Below, piece by piece: positions 44,512 through 52,449 of a stretch of DNA of 64,000 nucleotides. The stretch is from positions 434,001 through 498,000 of the forward strand of contig NZ_QJVJ01000002.1 in the NCBI RefSeq assembly GCF_003217775.1, written 5' to 3'. Every line of letters begins with the position of its first letter. Position 1 is the stretch's first letter. The DNA is from Paenibacillus flagellatus (GTDB lineage Bacteria; Bacillota; Bacilli; Paenibacillales; NBRC-103111). The notes below the pieces were generated by a model that worked only from the letters and a program-made list of their open reading frames with translations, was not told the origin of the DNA and did not search any database. The translations under genes and the position numbers were made by a program.

Positions 44512-45135
44512 CTACACCCGGTTGTTGTCGCCGCGCTCGCGGTTGCGTCCGAACAAGCCCGCCAAACCGACGAGACCGAGCAGGCCGAGCCAGCCCCAGC
44601 CGTCGTTATTGTTGTTATTGTTGGCGGCTCTCGCGCGGTAGTTGTTTACGCCGTAACCGTCGGTATTGGCGTTATAGCGGTTCGTGCCGTAGCGGTTACC
44701 CCCGTACGTACCGTCCGTTGCAGTCGTTCCCGTACCGGTTGTCCCCGTCGTGCCCGTCGTTGTACCGGTTGTACCTGTAGTGCCGGTAGTTGTGCCTGTA
44801 GTGCCCGTCGTACCCGTGCCTGTCGTGCCTGTTGTACCGGTTGTCCCGGTACCCGTCGTACCTGTCGTGCCCATCGTTCCGGTACCCGTCGTGCTCGTCA
44901 TGGCCGTGCCGTTCGTGAACATGGCCGTGGAGTTGCCGGTCGTCGGGTTCGGCACCGGCATGCTGGACGTCCAGCCGCGAGTGGAGGCGTTCATCGTATC
45001 GTTGTTCAATCCGTAGACGCCCGTTGCGCCGGTATCGTAGCCGGTGCCCGTAGCGGTCGTGCCGGCTGCCATTGCGGGAACGGCGGAAAGCGTCAAAGCC
45101 GTTGCCAAAGCGAAAGTCGCTGCTGCTTTTTTCAA
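44512..45135 (-). CDS. Secreted WGxxGxxG-type protein with Thr/Gly tandem repeats (TTG start)
   Basis: A 207-residue exported protein. From a TTG at 45135 (AGGAG 8 bases upstream) it begins with the signal peptide KKAAATFALATALTLSAVPAMA. Residues from about 75 to 145 are almost pure tandem Gly-Thr-Thr units (TGTTGTTGTTGTG). An Asn-rich segment leads to the C-terminal WGWLGLLGLVGLAGLFGRNRERG, the WGxxGxxG hydrophobic sorting/anchor-like end followed by basic residues. The repeat is also tandem at DNA level, so copy number may vary between strains. Function is unknown. Surface display or membrane retention by the C-terminal segment is plausible. Confidence 0.75.
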   Translation of the reverse strand: MKKAAATFALATALTLSAVPAMAAGTTATGTGYDTGATGVYGLNNDTMNASTRGWTSSMPVPNPTTGNSTAMFTNGTAMTSTTGTGTMGTTGTTGTGTTGTTGTTGTGTTGTTGTTTGTTGTTGTTTGTTGTTGTGTTATDGTYGGNRYGTNRYNANTDGYGVNNYRARAANNNNNNDGWGWLGLLGLVGLAGLFGRNRERGDNNRV

Positions 45136-45288
45136 GTCGTCAACTCCTGTTCGGATTGGTTTTTGTACTACGACTATTAGGTTCTTCAATCCGGGCAGGT
45201 TTATGATTTCCTCATGTTGTCCGATTACGGGGGCGGCTTCCGGAAATGGATACGGGATTCCGCATGGCGGCCGGGCGTTTAACGCATC

Positions 45289-45489
45289 TTATGGTTGGGA
45301 TGCGTCAGGACGATCGTGAGTGAATCCGCCGTCGCTCGTCCCGGCGGCGTAGGAGTCGCTGAATTGCTCGTGCGTCTCGGCCGTGCCGGCGGCGATTTGG
45401 GTCGTTCCGTCGTAGTCGGATACGTCGTATTGATGCTCGGCCACTTCCGCGGCATGCTCGAGCAAGCTTTTTTTCGCTTCGTCTGTCAT
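45289..45489 (-). CDS. Small DUF4025-like protein
   Basis: An acidic 66-residue protein, MTDEAKKSLLEHAAEVAEHQYDVSDYDGTTQIAAGTAETHEQFSDSYAAGTSDGGF. The core TTQIxAGxAETHEQxSDxYxxGTxDG matches DUF4025 (YozQ-like), known from Bacillales. The ATG at 45489 has AAAGGAG 11 bases upstream. Function is unknown. Confidence 0.7.
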   Translation of the reverse strand: MTDEAKKSLLEHAAEVAEHQYDVSDYDGTTQIAAGTAETHEQFSDSYAAGTSDGGFTHDRPDASQP

Positions 45490-45560
45490 AGGGTTGCACG
45501 CTCCTTTCGACTCATTGTCCCACTTGGCGCCGTACCTTATGCAGCAGGCTCGAATCCGAT

Positions 45561-45589
45561 TTGGCTAAGGGGCTTCCATGGTGTATGAT
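45561..45589 (+). promoter_or_regulatory. Sigma-A promoter of the rhomboid gene
   Basis: TTGGCT (45561-45566), 17 bases, TATGAT (45584-45589), about 50 bases before the start codon. Confidence 0.6.
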
Positions 45590-45637
45590 ACGTAGTGAGG
45601 AAGTGCGAATTCGAGTAGGCGCGGAGGGAGTGGACGG

Positions 45638-46231
45638 ATGCTGTTTTTGCGGTACGAAAGCTTCAGGCAATACGTTCGCTGGTACCCGGTGACGACCGCC
45701 ATCCTGGCCGTCCAGCTGATCATGTACCTGTGGATGGAAATCGACGGGAGCACGAACGATCCCGAAACGCTGCTTCGATTCGGCGCATTGGTGAACGCGG
45801 CGCCGTTCTCGGGCGATTATTGGCGGTATTTCGCCTCCCAGTTTTTGCACTCGGGATTCAGTCATTTGCTGTTCAACAGCTTCTCCCTGTTCGTCTTCGC
45901 CCCGCCGTTGGAACGGCTTTTAGGGAAATGGAAATACGCCGTATTTTATTTGGGCAGCGGCTTTATCGGCAACTTGGCGTTCGTGCTGCTCGGCAAGGAG
46001 ACGGTCGTGTCGGTCGGCGCCTCCGGATCGATCTACGGCGTATTCGCCGCGTACTTGTTCATCGCGCTGTTCTTTAAAAAAGCGCTCGACAAGCAGTCGT
46101 CGTCCACGATCAAGACGGTCGTCATCGTCGGATTCATTTATTCGTTCCTGATTCCGCAAATAAACTTGTATGCGCACATCGGCGGGTTTATCGGAGGCTT
46201 TTTGCTGTTCGCCCCGCTGTTTCGCAGGTAG
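45638..46231 (+). CDS. Rhomboid-family intramembrane serine protease
   Basis: A 197-residue membrane protease with six segments. The catalytic Ser is in VSVGASGSIYGVFAAYL (G-x-S-G) and the His in INLYAHIGGFIGGFLL. HSGFSHLLFNSFSLFVFAPPLERLLG is the conserved first-half block with the HxxxN region. It cleaves membrane-spanning substrates. Which ones is unknown. The ATG follows GGAGGGAG. Confidence 0.92.
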   Translation: MLFLRYESFRQYVRWYPVTTAILAVQLIMYLWMEIDGSTNDPETLLRFGALVNAAPFSGDYWRYFASQFLHSGFSHLLFNSFSLFVFAPPLERLLGKWKYAVFYLGSGFIGNLAFVLLGKETVVSVGASGSIYGVFAAYLFIALFFKKALDKQSSSTIKTVVIVGFIYSFLIPQINLYAHIGGFIGGFLLFAPLFRR

Positions 46232-46270
46232 AGCCGGTTACGTAAAACGCAACGTTGGAGGAGCGCGAAG

Positions 46271-47161
46271 GTGGAGTTAAGACAGCTTCAATATTTCGTG
46301 AAAGTGGCCCGGAAGCAGCATGTGACGCAAGCGGCCGAGGAGCTGCACGTCGCGCAATCGGCGGTCAGCCGGCAAATTCATCAGCTCGAGGAGGAGCTCG
46401 GGCTTCAGCTTTTCGTGCAAAAGGGGCGGAATTTGCAGCTGACGCCGGTCGGCAAGCTGTTTCTGAGCCGGGTGGAGGAGCTGTTGACGGGGCTGGACAA
46501 AGCCGTCGCGGAAATCAAGGAATTTCTCGACCCGGAGCTGGGCGAAATCGGACTCGGCTTCCCGCACAGTCTCGGCATCAGTCTCGTGCCGTCGGTGGTC
46601 GCCGAATTCCGCAAAGATCATCCGAACGTCAAGTTCCGGCTCAAAATGGGAACGTTCTCGAGCTTGATCCGCGACGTCGTCCGGGGAGAAGTCGACATGG
46701 CGTTCATTTCGCCGTTCCCGGAGAACAACGATCAGGTGTCGGGCCAAATCGTCCTGACCGAGGAGCTGTACGCCATACTGCCGGGCAGCCACGTGCTGGC
46801 CGATTACCAGTCGATCCGGCTCGAGCAGCTGAAGGACGATTCGTTCGTCCTGTTCAACGAGCATTACTCGCTGCGCACCATCGTATGGGAAGCGTGCCGC
46901 AAGGCGGGGTTCTCGCCGATCGTCGGCTTCGAAGGGGAGGAATCGGATACGATCCGCGGTCTCGTCGCCGCCGGAATGGGCGTCAGCCTGCTGCCGGAAA
47001 TGGCGCTGACCGAAATCAGTCCGCTCATGCCGGTCAAGGTGAAAGTGTCCGACCCGCACGTTACCCGGACGATCGGGCTCATCCGCAAGTCGGGCCAGAA
47101 GCTGCCGATCGTGGCGGAAATGTTCCAGCAATTTTTGTTCGACTATTTCAAGCTGAGATAA
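46271..47161 (+). CDS. LysR-family regulator, GltC-like (GTG start)
   Basis: A 296-residue LysR-type activator. The N-terminal helix-turn-helix reads MELRQLQYFVKVARKQHVTQAAEELHVAQSAVSRQIHQLEEELGLQLFVQKGRNLQLTPVGK. The effector domain has GEIGLGFPHSLGISLVPSVVAEFRKDHPNVKFRL and VGFEGEESDTIRGLVAAGMGVSLLPE. Similarity to Bacillus subtilis GltC, the activator of glutamate synthase genes, is high by eye over the whole length. No gltAB is adjacent, so the target is unproven. The GTG at 46271 follows GGAGGAG. Confidence 0.88.
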   Translation: MELRQLQYFVKVARKQHVTQAAEELHVAQSAVSRQIHQLEEELGLQLFVQKGRNLQLTPVGKLFLSRVEELLTGLDKAVAEIKEFLDPELGEIGLGFPHSLGISLVPSVVAEFRKDHPNVKFRLKMGTFSSLIRDVVRGEVDMAFISPFPENNDQVSGQIVLTEELYAILPGSHVLADYQSIRLEQLKDDSFVLFNEHYSLRTIVWEACRKAGFSPIVGFEGEESDTIRGLVAAGMGVSLLPEMALTEISPLMPVKVKVSDPHVTRTIGLIRKSGQKLPIVAEMFQQFLFDYFKLR

Positions 47162-47172
47162 ACGGAAAATAA

Positions 47173-47217
47173 GAAAGCTTCCGCCAAAACGGTTCGCCGT
47201 TTCGGGGAAGCTTTTTT
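47173..47217. terminator. Bidirectional terminator
   Basis: AAGCTTCC and GGAAGCTT with inner AAACGG/CCGTTT, then TTTTTT, between the LysR gene and yugP. Confidence 0.9.
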
Positions 47218-47233
47218 GGTTATGTCCGGGCAA

Positions 47234-47920
47234 TCAATCGTCGCTCCGGTTCGTGAAAATCATAATGTACTTGACCAGCTCGAGAAGCGAGATCAAGGCG
47301 GCGGCGACGTAGGTAAGCGCGGCCGCGTTCAGCACCTTGGCGACGCCCCGTTCTTCCTCGTTCGTAATGAAGCCTTCCGCGATCATCAATTCCCTTGCGC
47401 GGTTGCTCGCGTTAAACTCGACCGGCAGCGTAATGAGCTGGAAAGCGACGGCCGCCGAGAAGAAAATGATGCCGAGCAGCAGCAAGCCGGACAGCTGGAA
47501 GAAGAAGCCGGCCAACAGCAGCAGAGGCGCGACGCCCGACGTGATATTGACGAGCGGGAAGATGCGGTGGCGTGCCACGAGCATCGGGTAATGCACCTTA
47601 TGCTGGATCGCGTGTCCCACTTCGTGGCAGGCGACGGCGACAGCCGATATCGATCGTTCGTAATAAACGGGCTCGGACAGCCGGACGACGCGGTGGATCG
47701 GATCGTAATGGTCCGTCAGCGAGCCTCGGACCGCTTCGACGGGCACGTCGTGCAGCCCGTTGTTGTCGAGCATGCGGCGGGCGGCATCGTAGCCGGTCAA
47801 GCCGTAGTACGTCTCGACCTGGGCCCAGCGATTGAACGTTCCTTTTACGCGGAATTGCGCCCAGATGGAGACGGCCACCGCAATGAGGATGAGAAAGTCC
47901 ATCGGGTGGAACAAAATCAT
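47234..47920 (-). CDS. yugP: Zinc membrane metallopeptidase, YugP type
   Basis: A 228-residue membrane protein of the Zn_peptidase_2 family. The active-site HExxH is in ISAVAVACHEVGHAIQH, preceded by the conserved NNGLHDVPVEAVRGSLTDHYDPIHRVVRLSE. Hydrophobic segments lie at the N terminus (FLILIAVAVSIWA) and in the second half, and the third metal ligand region is LPVEFNASNRA. Its role is unknown but it is widely conserved in spore formers. The ATG at 47920 follows AAGGAGG. It lies 15 bases downstream of the MerR-type gene. Confidence 0.92.
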   Translation of the reverse strand: MILFHPMDFLILIAVAVSIWAQFRVKGTFNRWAQVETYYGLTGYDAARRMLDNNGLHDVPVEAVRGSLTDHYDPIHRVVRLSEPVYYERSISAVAVACHEVGHAIQHKVHYPMLVARHRIFPLVNITSGVAPLLLLAGFFFQLSGLLLLGIIFFSAAVAFQLITLPVEFNASNRARELMIAEGFITNEEERGVAKVLNAAALTYVAAALISLLELVKYIMIFTNRSDD

Positions 47921-47935
47921 GGTTTGTCTTCCTCC

Positions 47936-48375
47936 TTACATGAAAGGTCCTTTGCCTAGAAGAAGGAGAAGTGCTTCGATGCAAGCAGCGCTTTGCGTCG
48001 CCAACGTCTTGAAGGCGTATTTCGCCTGCTTCGGCTTCATGTCCTCGAGAAGCGGGCTCAATTCCTTCACCTCGCGCTCCAATTGGCGCAAATGCAATTG
48101 CAAGGATGTGAGTTTTTCTGTCACAACCTCATCGCGGCTTACTTTGTTCCATTTGTCCAAGCTTTCCTTGATTTCTTCCAAGGTGTACTTTTCCTTCTTC
48201 AACGATTCTATACGTTTCAACTGAGCCAAGGTTTCATCCGTGTATAGACGATAGTTCGTCTGCGACCTTTTTTCGGGAGAGATGAGCCCGAGCTTCGTAT
48301 AATAGTCGATCGTACGCGGGCTTACTTCGGAAAGGCGAGCTAATTCTCCAATTCGATACAGCTTCGTAACCCCAT
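47936..48375 (-). pseudogene. MerR-family regulator gene with an apparent frameshift at the start
   Basis: The minus-strand frame from about 48370 reads VTKLYRIGELARLSEVSPRTIDYYTKLGLISPEKRSQTNYRLYTDETLAQLKRIESLKKEKYTLEEIK, a clear MerR winged helix, and continues to a coiled-coil dimer helix and LLLLLGKGPFM. That frame has no ATG, GTG or TTG before a TGA at 48385. An ATG at 48375 with ideal AGAGGTGA spacing is one frame off and would stop after 11 codons. Adding one G to the GGGG run at 48370-48373 would give MGVTKLYRIGEL. This is a one-base deletion (real or sequencing) or unusual initiation. A good promoter (48437-48466) precedes it. Confidence 0.7.
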
Positions 48376-48436
48376 TGACGGTTCACCTCTTATTATGGAC
48401 AGATTTCGGATGAAGGACCGATTCCTTGCTAGCACC

Positions 48437-48466
48437 ATCATAAACCATCCGAAACCGTACAGTCAA
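48437..48466 (-). promoter_or_regulatory. Promoter of the MerR-type gene
   Basis: On the minus strand TTGACT (48461-48466), 18 bases, TATGAT (48437-48442). Confidence 0.55.
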
Positions 48467-48593
48467 ACGTTACGCTTTGGCCCAAAGCTTGCCCTGATTT
48501 TCGCGAAAATCCGGTTGATTTATCGCAATATACCTGACACGGACATTCCGAATACGAACATTACATAGAAAAAAATGAATAATTGTATGGATA

Positions 48594-48685
48594 TGTGACG
48601 CAAATTCAAAAAAATCGATTGTCTTTTTACATCGATGCGCGTATAATGGCACTAAAGCATTCGTAATGTGTTATAAAAACTAACA
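48594..48685 (+). promoter_or_regulatory. amtB promoter with upstream and downstream GlnR/TnrA-type boxes
   Basis: TTGTCT (48619-48624), 17 bases, TATAAT (48642-48647) gives a start near 48654. TGTTATAAAAACTAACA at 48669-48685 is a perfect TGTNA-N7-TNACA box inside the leader. TGTGACGCAAATTCAAA at 48594-48610 matches nine of ten fixed positions and is centred about 52 bases before the start, the activator position. The rest of the gap from 48467 to 48593 shows no gene. Confidence 0.75.
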
Positions 48686-48702
48686 TTAAAGGTGGTTTTG
48701 CA

Positions 48703-50085
48703 ATGAAAAGAGTTCTTCTTCTCACGGCAATCATGCTTCTGGCGTTCCCGGCATTAGCGTTCGCCGCGGAGCCTCCGACGGCCGACAAGCTCCAGCTTGC
48801 GGTCGACTCCGTATGGGTGATGCTCGCCGCCATCCTCGTCATCTTCATGCAGGCGGGTTTCGCTCTGCTCGAAGCCGGATCGACCCGTATGAAAAACGCC
48901 GGCCACGTCGCGGGCAAGACGATTTTGACGTTCGGCCTGTGCGGCCTCGCGTTCTGGGCGCTCGGCTTCGGTCTCGCGTTCGGCGACGGCAATTCGATCA
49001 TCGGCATGACCGGCTTTTTCTTCAACGGTACCGAAGAGCAGGCGGCCGCGTCGTTCGGCGCCTTGTCCGCTTCGGTCATTCCGGGCAGCATCAAGTTTTT
49101 GTTCCAGCTCGCCTTCGTCGGCGTGGCGCTGGCGATCGCCTGGGGCGGCTTCGCGGAGCGCGCCAAGCTGTCGGTCTACTTCGTTTTCGGCGTCTTGTTC
49201 ACGATCGTCATTTACCCGTTCGTGGCGCACTGGATTTGGGGCGGCGGCTGGCTCGCCGAACACGGCAAGCAAGACTTCGCGGGCTCCACGGTCGTCCACC
49301 TGCAGGGCGCGACGGCCGCTCTCGCGGCAACGCTGCTGCTGAAGCCGCGTCTCGGCAAATATAATAAAGACGGCAAGCCGAATTTGATTCCGGGTCATAA
49401 CCAAGTTCTCTCCGTCCTTGGCGTCATCATCCTGTGGATCGGCTGGTTCGGCTTCAACCCGGGCAGCACGCTGACTGCGGTGAACGACGGATTTTTCGGC
49501 TTCATCGCCATGAACACGAACTTGGCGGCCGCCGCGGGCGGCGTCGCGGCGCTGCTCGTCTCGTGGCTGTACTTCGGCAAGGCGGACATTCCGAGCATGC
49601 TGAACGGCGTATTGGCGGCACTTGTCGCCATCACCGCATCCTGCGCTTTCGTCGAGCCTTGGGCGGCCGTCATCATCGGTCTCGTCGCCGGTACGCTCAC
49701 GTTTTTCACGGCGCAATGGTTCGAGAAAGCGGGCGTCGACGATCCGGTGTACGCGTTCTCGGTACACGGCATCGCGGGGATTTGGGGCTCGCTTTCCACC
49801 GGCTTCTTCGCATCGCCGCGGCTGGTCGAGATCGTAGGCGTCGGCAAGGAAGGGCTGTTCTACGGCGGCGGTCTTCATCAATTGGGCGTTCAGGCGATGG
49901 GGGTAGCGGTTTCGTTCGTCTTCGTCTTCGTGCTCTCCTATGCCATCCTGTGGGTTATGAAGAAAACGATGGGGCTGCGCGTAACGGAAGAAGAAGAAAT
50001 TATGGGTCTCGACATCAGCGAACACGGATCTTACGGTTATCCGGAGCAAATGAAACGGTCCGGCAACGAAACGATATCCGCGTAA
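48703..50085 (+). CDS. amtB: Ammonium transporter
   Basis: Trimeric membrane channel for ammonium, 460 residues. A cleavable-type N terminus MKRVLLLTAIMLLAFPALAFA is followed by 11 membrane segments. Family signatures include FMQAGFALLEAGSTRMKNAGHVAGKTIL, GFAERAKLSVYF, DFAGSTVVHLQGATAALAATLLL (first pore His region) and YAFSVHGIAGIWGSLSTGFFA (second His). The ATG follows AAAGGTGG. Nitrogen control is indicated by the two GlnR/TnrA-type boxes. No glnK/PII gene follows, unlike most amtB operons. A DUF294 nucleotidyltransferase-like gene does. Confidence 0.96.
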   Translation: MKRVLLLTAIMLLAFPALAFAAEPPTADKLQLAVDSVWVMLAAILVIFMQAGFALLEAGSTRMKNAGHVAGKTILTFGLCGLAFWALGFGLAFGDGNSIIGMTGFFFNGTEEQAAASFGALSASVIPGSIKFLFQLAFVGVALAIAWGGFAERAKLSVYFVFGVLFTIVIYPFVAHWIWGGGWLAEHGKQDFAGSTVVHLQGATAALAATLLLKPRLGKYNKDGKPNLIPGHNQVLSVLGVIILWIGWFGFNPGSTLTAVNDGFFGFIAMNTNLAAAAGGVAALLVSWLYFGKADIPSMLNGVLAALVAITASCAFVEPWAAVIIGLVAGTLTFFTAQWFEKAGVDDPVYAFSVHGIAGIWGSLSTGFFASPRLVEIVGVGKEGLFYGGGLHQLGVQAMGVAVSFVFVFVLSYAILWVMKKTMGLRVTEEEEIMGLDISEHGSYGYPEQMKRSGNETISA

Positions 50086-50117
50086 CGGATGGCGCGATCC
50101 CGGGGAAGGGTTCGAGC

Positions 50118-51215
50118 ATGGAACATTCTTGGATGGAACGGTTCGATGTGTCGATTTATAACGCCGTAAGCACCGAACAGCTGCGCGGCTTGAGGGACCG
50201 GATGCATGTCGAGCTCCGGCCCTCCTTGTTTGAAGACGTAATCGAATGGAACAAAAGCGTAAATGCGGCGCACGACCGGCTGATCGCCGGGACGATCGCC
50301 TTGGCCGAGCAGACGCTGCGCCTCGAGGGATTCGGTGTTCCCCCCGTCCCTTACGCGTTCGTCGCCGTCGGCAGCGCGGGACGGGCGGAGCAGACGCTGT
50401 GGAGCGATCAGGACAACGGCATCGTTCACGCCGTACCTCCGGAAGGAAGGGAGGCGGAGGCGGAAACGTATTTTCGCCTGTTGGCCGATCGGGTACACGT
50501 CTGGCTTCAATCGGCCGGCTACCCGCCTTGCCCGGGCAACGTGCTGTGCACGAATTCGCTTTGGCGCAAGTCCGATGACGCCTGGAAAAGCATGATTCGC
50601 GAATGGTACGACGATCCCGTATGGGAAAACGTCCGTTATTTGCTCATGACGGCCGACTTGCGATGCTTGCACGGGGATGCGGGCTTGGTGCGCAGCATGC
50701 GCAACGGTTATATGAACATGCTGGCGCAAACGCCGTCCATGCTGGGGCATATGCTGCAAAACACGCTTCATCATAAAATGACGATCGGCGTGCTCGGCAA
50801 TATCATTACGGAACGATACGGCGACGATGCGGGAGCGTTCGACGTCAAGTACGGGGCGTATATCCCGCTCGTTAACGGCATCCGGCTGCTGGCGCTCGCT
50901 GCCGGCGTAGCCGAGCCGTCCACGCTCGGGCGGCTCGATGCGCTCCGGGCGGCCGGAAAGCACGCGCCGGCGGACGTCGATCGCTGGCGGGAGGCGTTCG
51001 TCACCGCACTGGAGCTGCGGTCGCTCGCCCGTCACGAGAAGGAAGACGGCCTGTATACGACCCGGGGCATGATCGACCCGGAAAGCTTATCGAAGGAGAA
51101 CAAACGGCGTCTCAAGTCGTGCCTCCGAACGGGGATCGAGCTGCAGCAGACGGTCCGCAAAACGGTGGAACGGCTGGCGGACGGAGCGCCGAAGAAACGG
51201 GGCGGTTCGGCATGA
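50118..51215 (+). CDS. DUF294 nucleotidyltransferase-like protein
   Basis: A 365-residue cytoplasmic protein with a GlnD-related nucleotidyltransferase region. VAVGSAGRAEQTLWSDQDNGIV holds the GS and DxD-like metal residues. A DUF294 C-terminal helical domain includes LLMTADLRCLHGD, FDVKYGAYIPLVNGIRLLALAAG and ALELRSLARHEKE. It lacks the HD and ACT domains of full GlnD. The ATG at 50118 follows AAGGG, 32 bases after amtB, so it is in the nitrogen-regulated operon. It might modify a regulator by nucleotidyl transfer, but the target is unknown. Confidence 0.82.
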   Translation: MEHSWMERFDVSIYNAVSTEQLRGLRDRMHVELRPSLFEDVIEWNKSVNAAHDRLIAGTIALAEQTLRLEGFGVPPVPYAFVAVGSAGRAEQTLWSDQDNGIVHAVPPEGREAEAETYFRLLADRVHVWLQSAGYPPCPGNVLCTNSLWRKSDDAWKSMIREWYDDPVWENVRYLLMTADLRCLHGDAGLVRSMRNGYMNMLAQTPSMLGHMLQNTLHHKMTIGVLGNIITERYGDDAGAFDVKYGAYIPLVNGIRLLALAAGVAEPSTLGRLDALRAAGKHAPADVDRWREAFVTALELRSLARHEKEDGLYTTRGMIDPESLSKENKRRLKSCLRTGIELQQTVRKTVERLADGAPKKRGGSA

Positions 51216-51925
51216 GGAAGCTTTGGCATTTGTACAAACAGGGCGGCATTACGCCGGCCGTCGCATCGATGTTCGACTCGCAAAATGCCCAGCACATGGC
51301 TTTTATCCGCTCCGTCATGAAGGAACAACGCAAAAACAGCATGTACGACATTCCGCTGCAAAAGCTGGAGACCGTTGTGTTCGATCTCGAAACGACCGGC
51401 TTCTCCCCTTATAGCGGAGACGAAATCATTTCCATCGGAGCGGTAGGCATGACGGGCGATCTCGTCCTGACCGAGCAATCGTACTACAGTCTCGCAAGGC
51501 CCGAGAAGGCGATACCGAACGACGTGGTGCGGCTGACAGGCATTACGAACGAAGAAGCGGCGCAAGCGCCGGAATTGATTACAGTACTCAAGCAGTTTCT
51601 CGAATTCGTCAATCATCGCGTGCTGGTCGTGCACGGCAGCGGACACGACAAGCATTTTCTGAATTCGGCGCTTTGGAAGACGTCCAAAGTCAATTTGTCC
51701 CACCGGTTCATCGATTGCCTCATCATGGCTCAACGGCTCGAGCCGAAGCGAAGCAGCTACGATCTCGATTCGCTGCTGCGCGATTACGGCATCGCCATCG
51801 AAGGCAGGCATCATGCGCTCGGCGACGCGAATATGACGGCCCAGCTGTGGAAATGCCTGCTAAACGAAGCGCTTCGCCGGGATATCGGGACGCTCGGCGA
51901 TTTGTACGATTTTTTGAGCCGTTAG
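51212..51925 (+). CDS. DnaQ-like 3'-5' exonuclease
   Basis: A DEDDh-type exonuclease domain protein of 237 residues. Exo I is VVFDLETTGFSPYSGDEIISIGAV, Exo II lies around LVVHGSGHDKHFLNSALW, and Exo III is RHHALGDANMTAQLWKCL. It is similar to the proofreading module of PolC and to DinG/YprB-type nucleases. The ATG overlaps the DUF294 stop (ATGA), so the two are translated together. Why a nuclease sits in an ammonium transporter operon is not known, although this pairing with DUF294 proteins recurs in Bacillales from memory. Confidence 0.87.
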   Translation: MRKLWHLYKQGGITPAVASMFDSQNAQHMAFIRSVMKEQRKNSMYDIPLQKLETVVFDLETTGFSPYSGDEIISIGAVGMTGDLVLTEQSYYSLARPEKAIPNDVVRLTGITNEEAAQAPELITVLKQFLEFVNHRVLVVHGSGHDKHFLNSALWKTSKVNLSHRFIDCLIMAQRLEPKRSSYDLDSLLRDYGIAIEGRHHALGDANMTAQLWKCLLNEALRRDIGTLGDLYDFLSR

Positions 51926-52350
51926 ACGATCCGGAAAGGAGAGACGGCATATCGCGCCGCTTCATTCGACGACTCCGCTAGCGTGTACGCGCGAACGTCG
52001 CAGCCGCCTTGCGGGACGAAGGAGACGATCCAATAGGTGGGCAGTCCGCTGCCGTTTCCGGCGGCATCTTCGGGGGAAGGAACAGCCGGCGCGCCGGGAT
52101 GCGAATGAAAAATGCCAAGCGGAACGCGGCCGGCCGCATCCGCCTCGTACCATACCCGAATCCATGCCGCCGGATCGAATGCGAACGCGCGGTCGCGCAA
52201 GCTCGCCCGGTTCGGAATCGGGCGCCAATGCCGGATCGTCGATGTCTCGTCGCCCGACTCGCCCAGCAGGACGCCGCACGCTTCGTCAGGCAGCGCGCTT
52301 CGGCAGTAGCCGATCATGTCGTTCCATACGGACCGTTCGATGCGGAGCAT
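51922..52350 (-). CDS. JAMM/MPN-domain metallopeptidase (Mov34 family)
   Basis: A 142-residue prokaryotic JAMM protein. The catalytic Glu is in ALPDEACGVLLGESGD and the zinc ligands in GIFHSHPGAPAVPSPEDAA (H-x-H, then S-x-x-D). Relatives remove small ubiquitin-like or sulfur-carrier proteins. Possible partners such as ThiS/MoaD-like genes are not nearby. The ATG at 52350 has AGGAGGAGG upstream. Its stop overlaps that of the convergent exonuclease gene by four bases. Confidence 0.85.
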   Translation of the reverse strand: MLRIERSVWNDMIGYCRSALPDEACGVLLGESGDETSTIRHWRPIPNRASLRDRAFAFDPAAWIRVWYEADAAGRVPLGIFHSHPGAPAVPSPEDAAGNGSGLPTYWIVSFVPQGGCDVRAYTLAESSNEAARYAVSPFRIV

Positions 52351-52401
52351 CGGCCTCCTCCTTTTTCGATTATCATCGCATTCTTTCATTATATAACGAA
52401 C

Positions 52402-52438
52402 AGCCCGAATCGTCCTGCGGCAAGGACGATTTCGGGCT
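52402..52438. terminator. Hairpin terminator, weak T tract
   Basis: AGCCCGAATCGTCC and GGACGATTTCGGGCT form a long stem with one bulge. It lies at the end of the MFS gene. Confidence 0.6.
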
Positions 52439-52449
52439 ATTTCGCGCGA

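Noticed and set aside
44750-44890. Tandem GTT/CCGGTT-like repeats considered as a CRISPR array
   Set aside because: The period follows codons of a Thr/Gly repeat protein, there are no unique spacers, and no cas genes are near.
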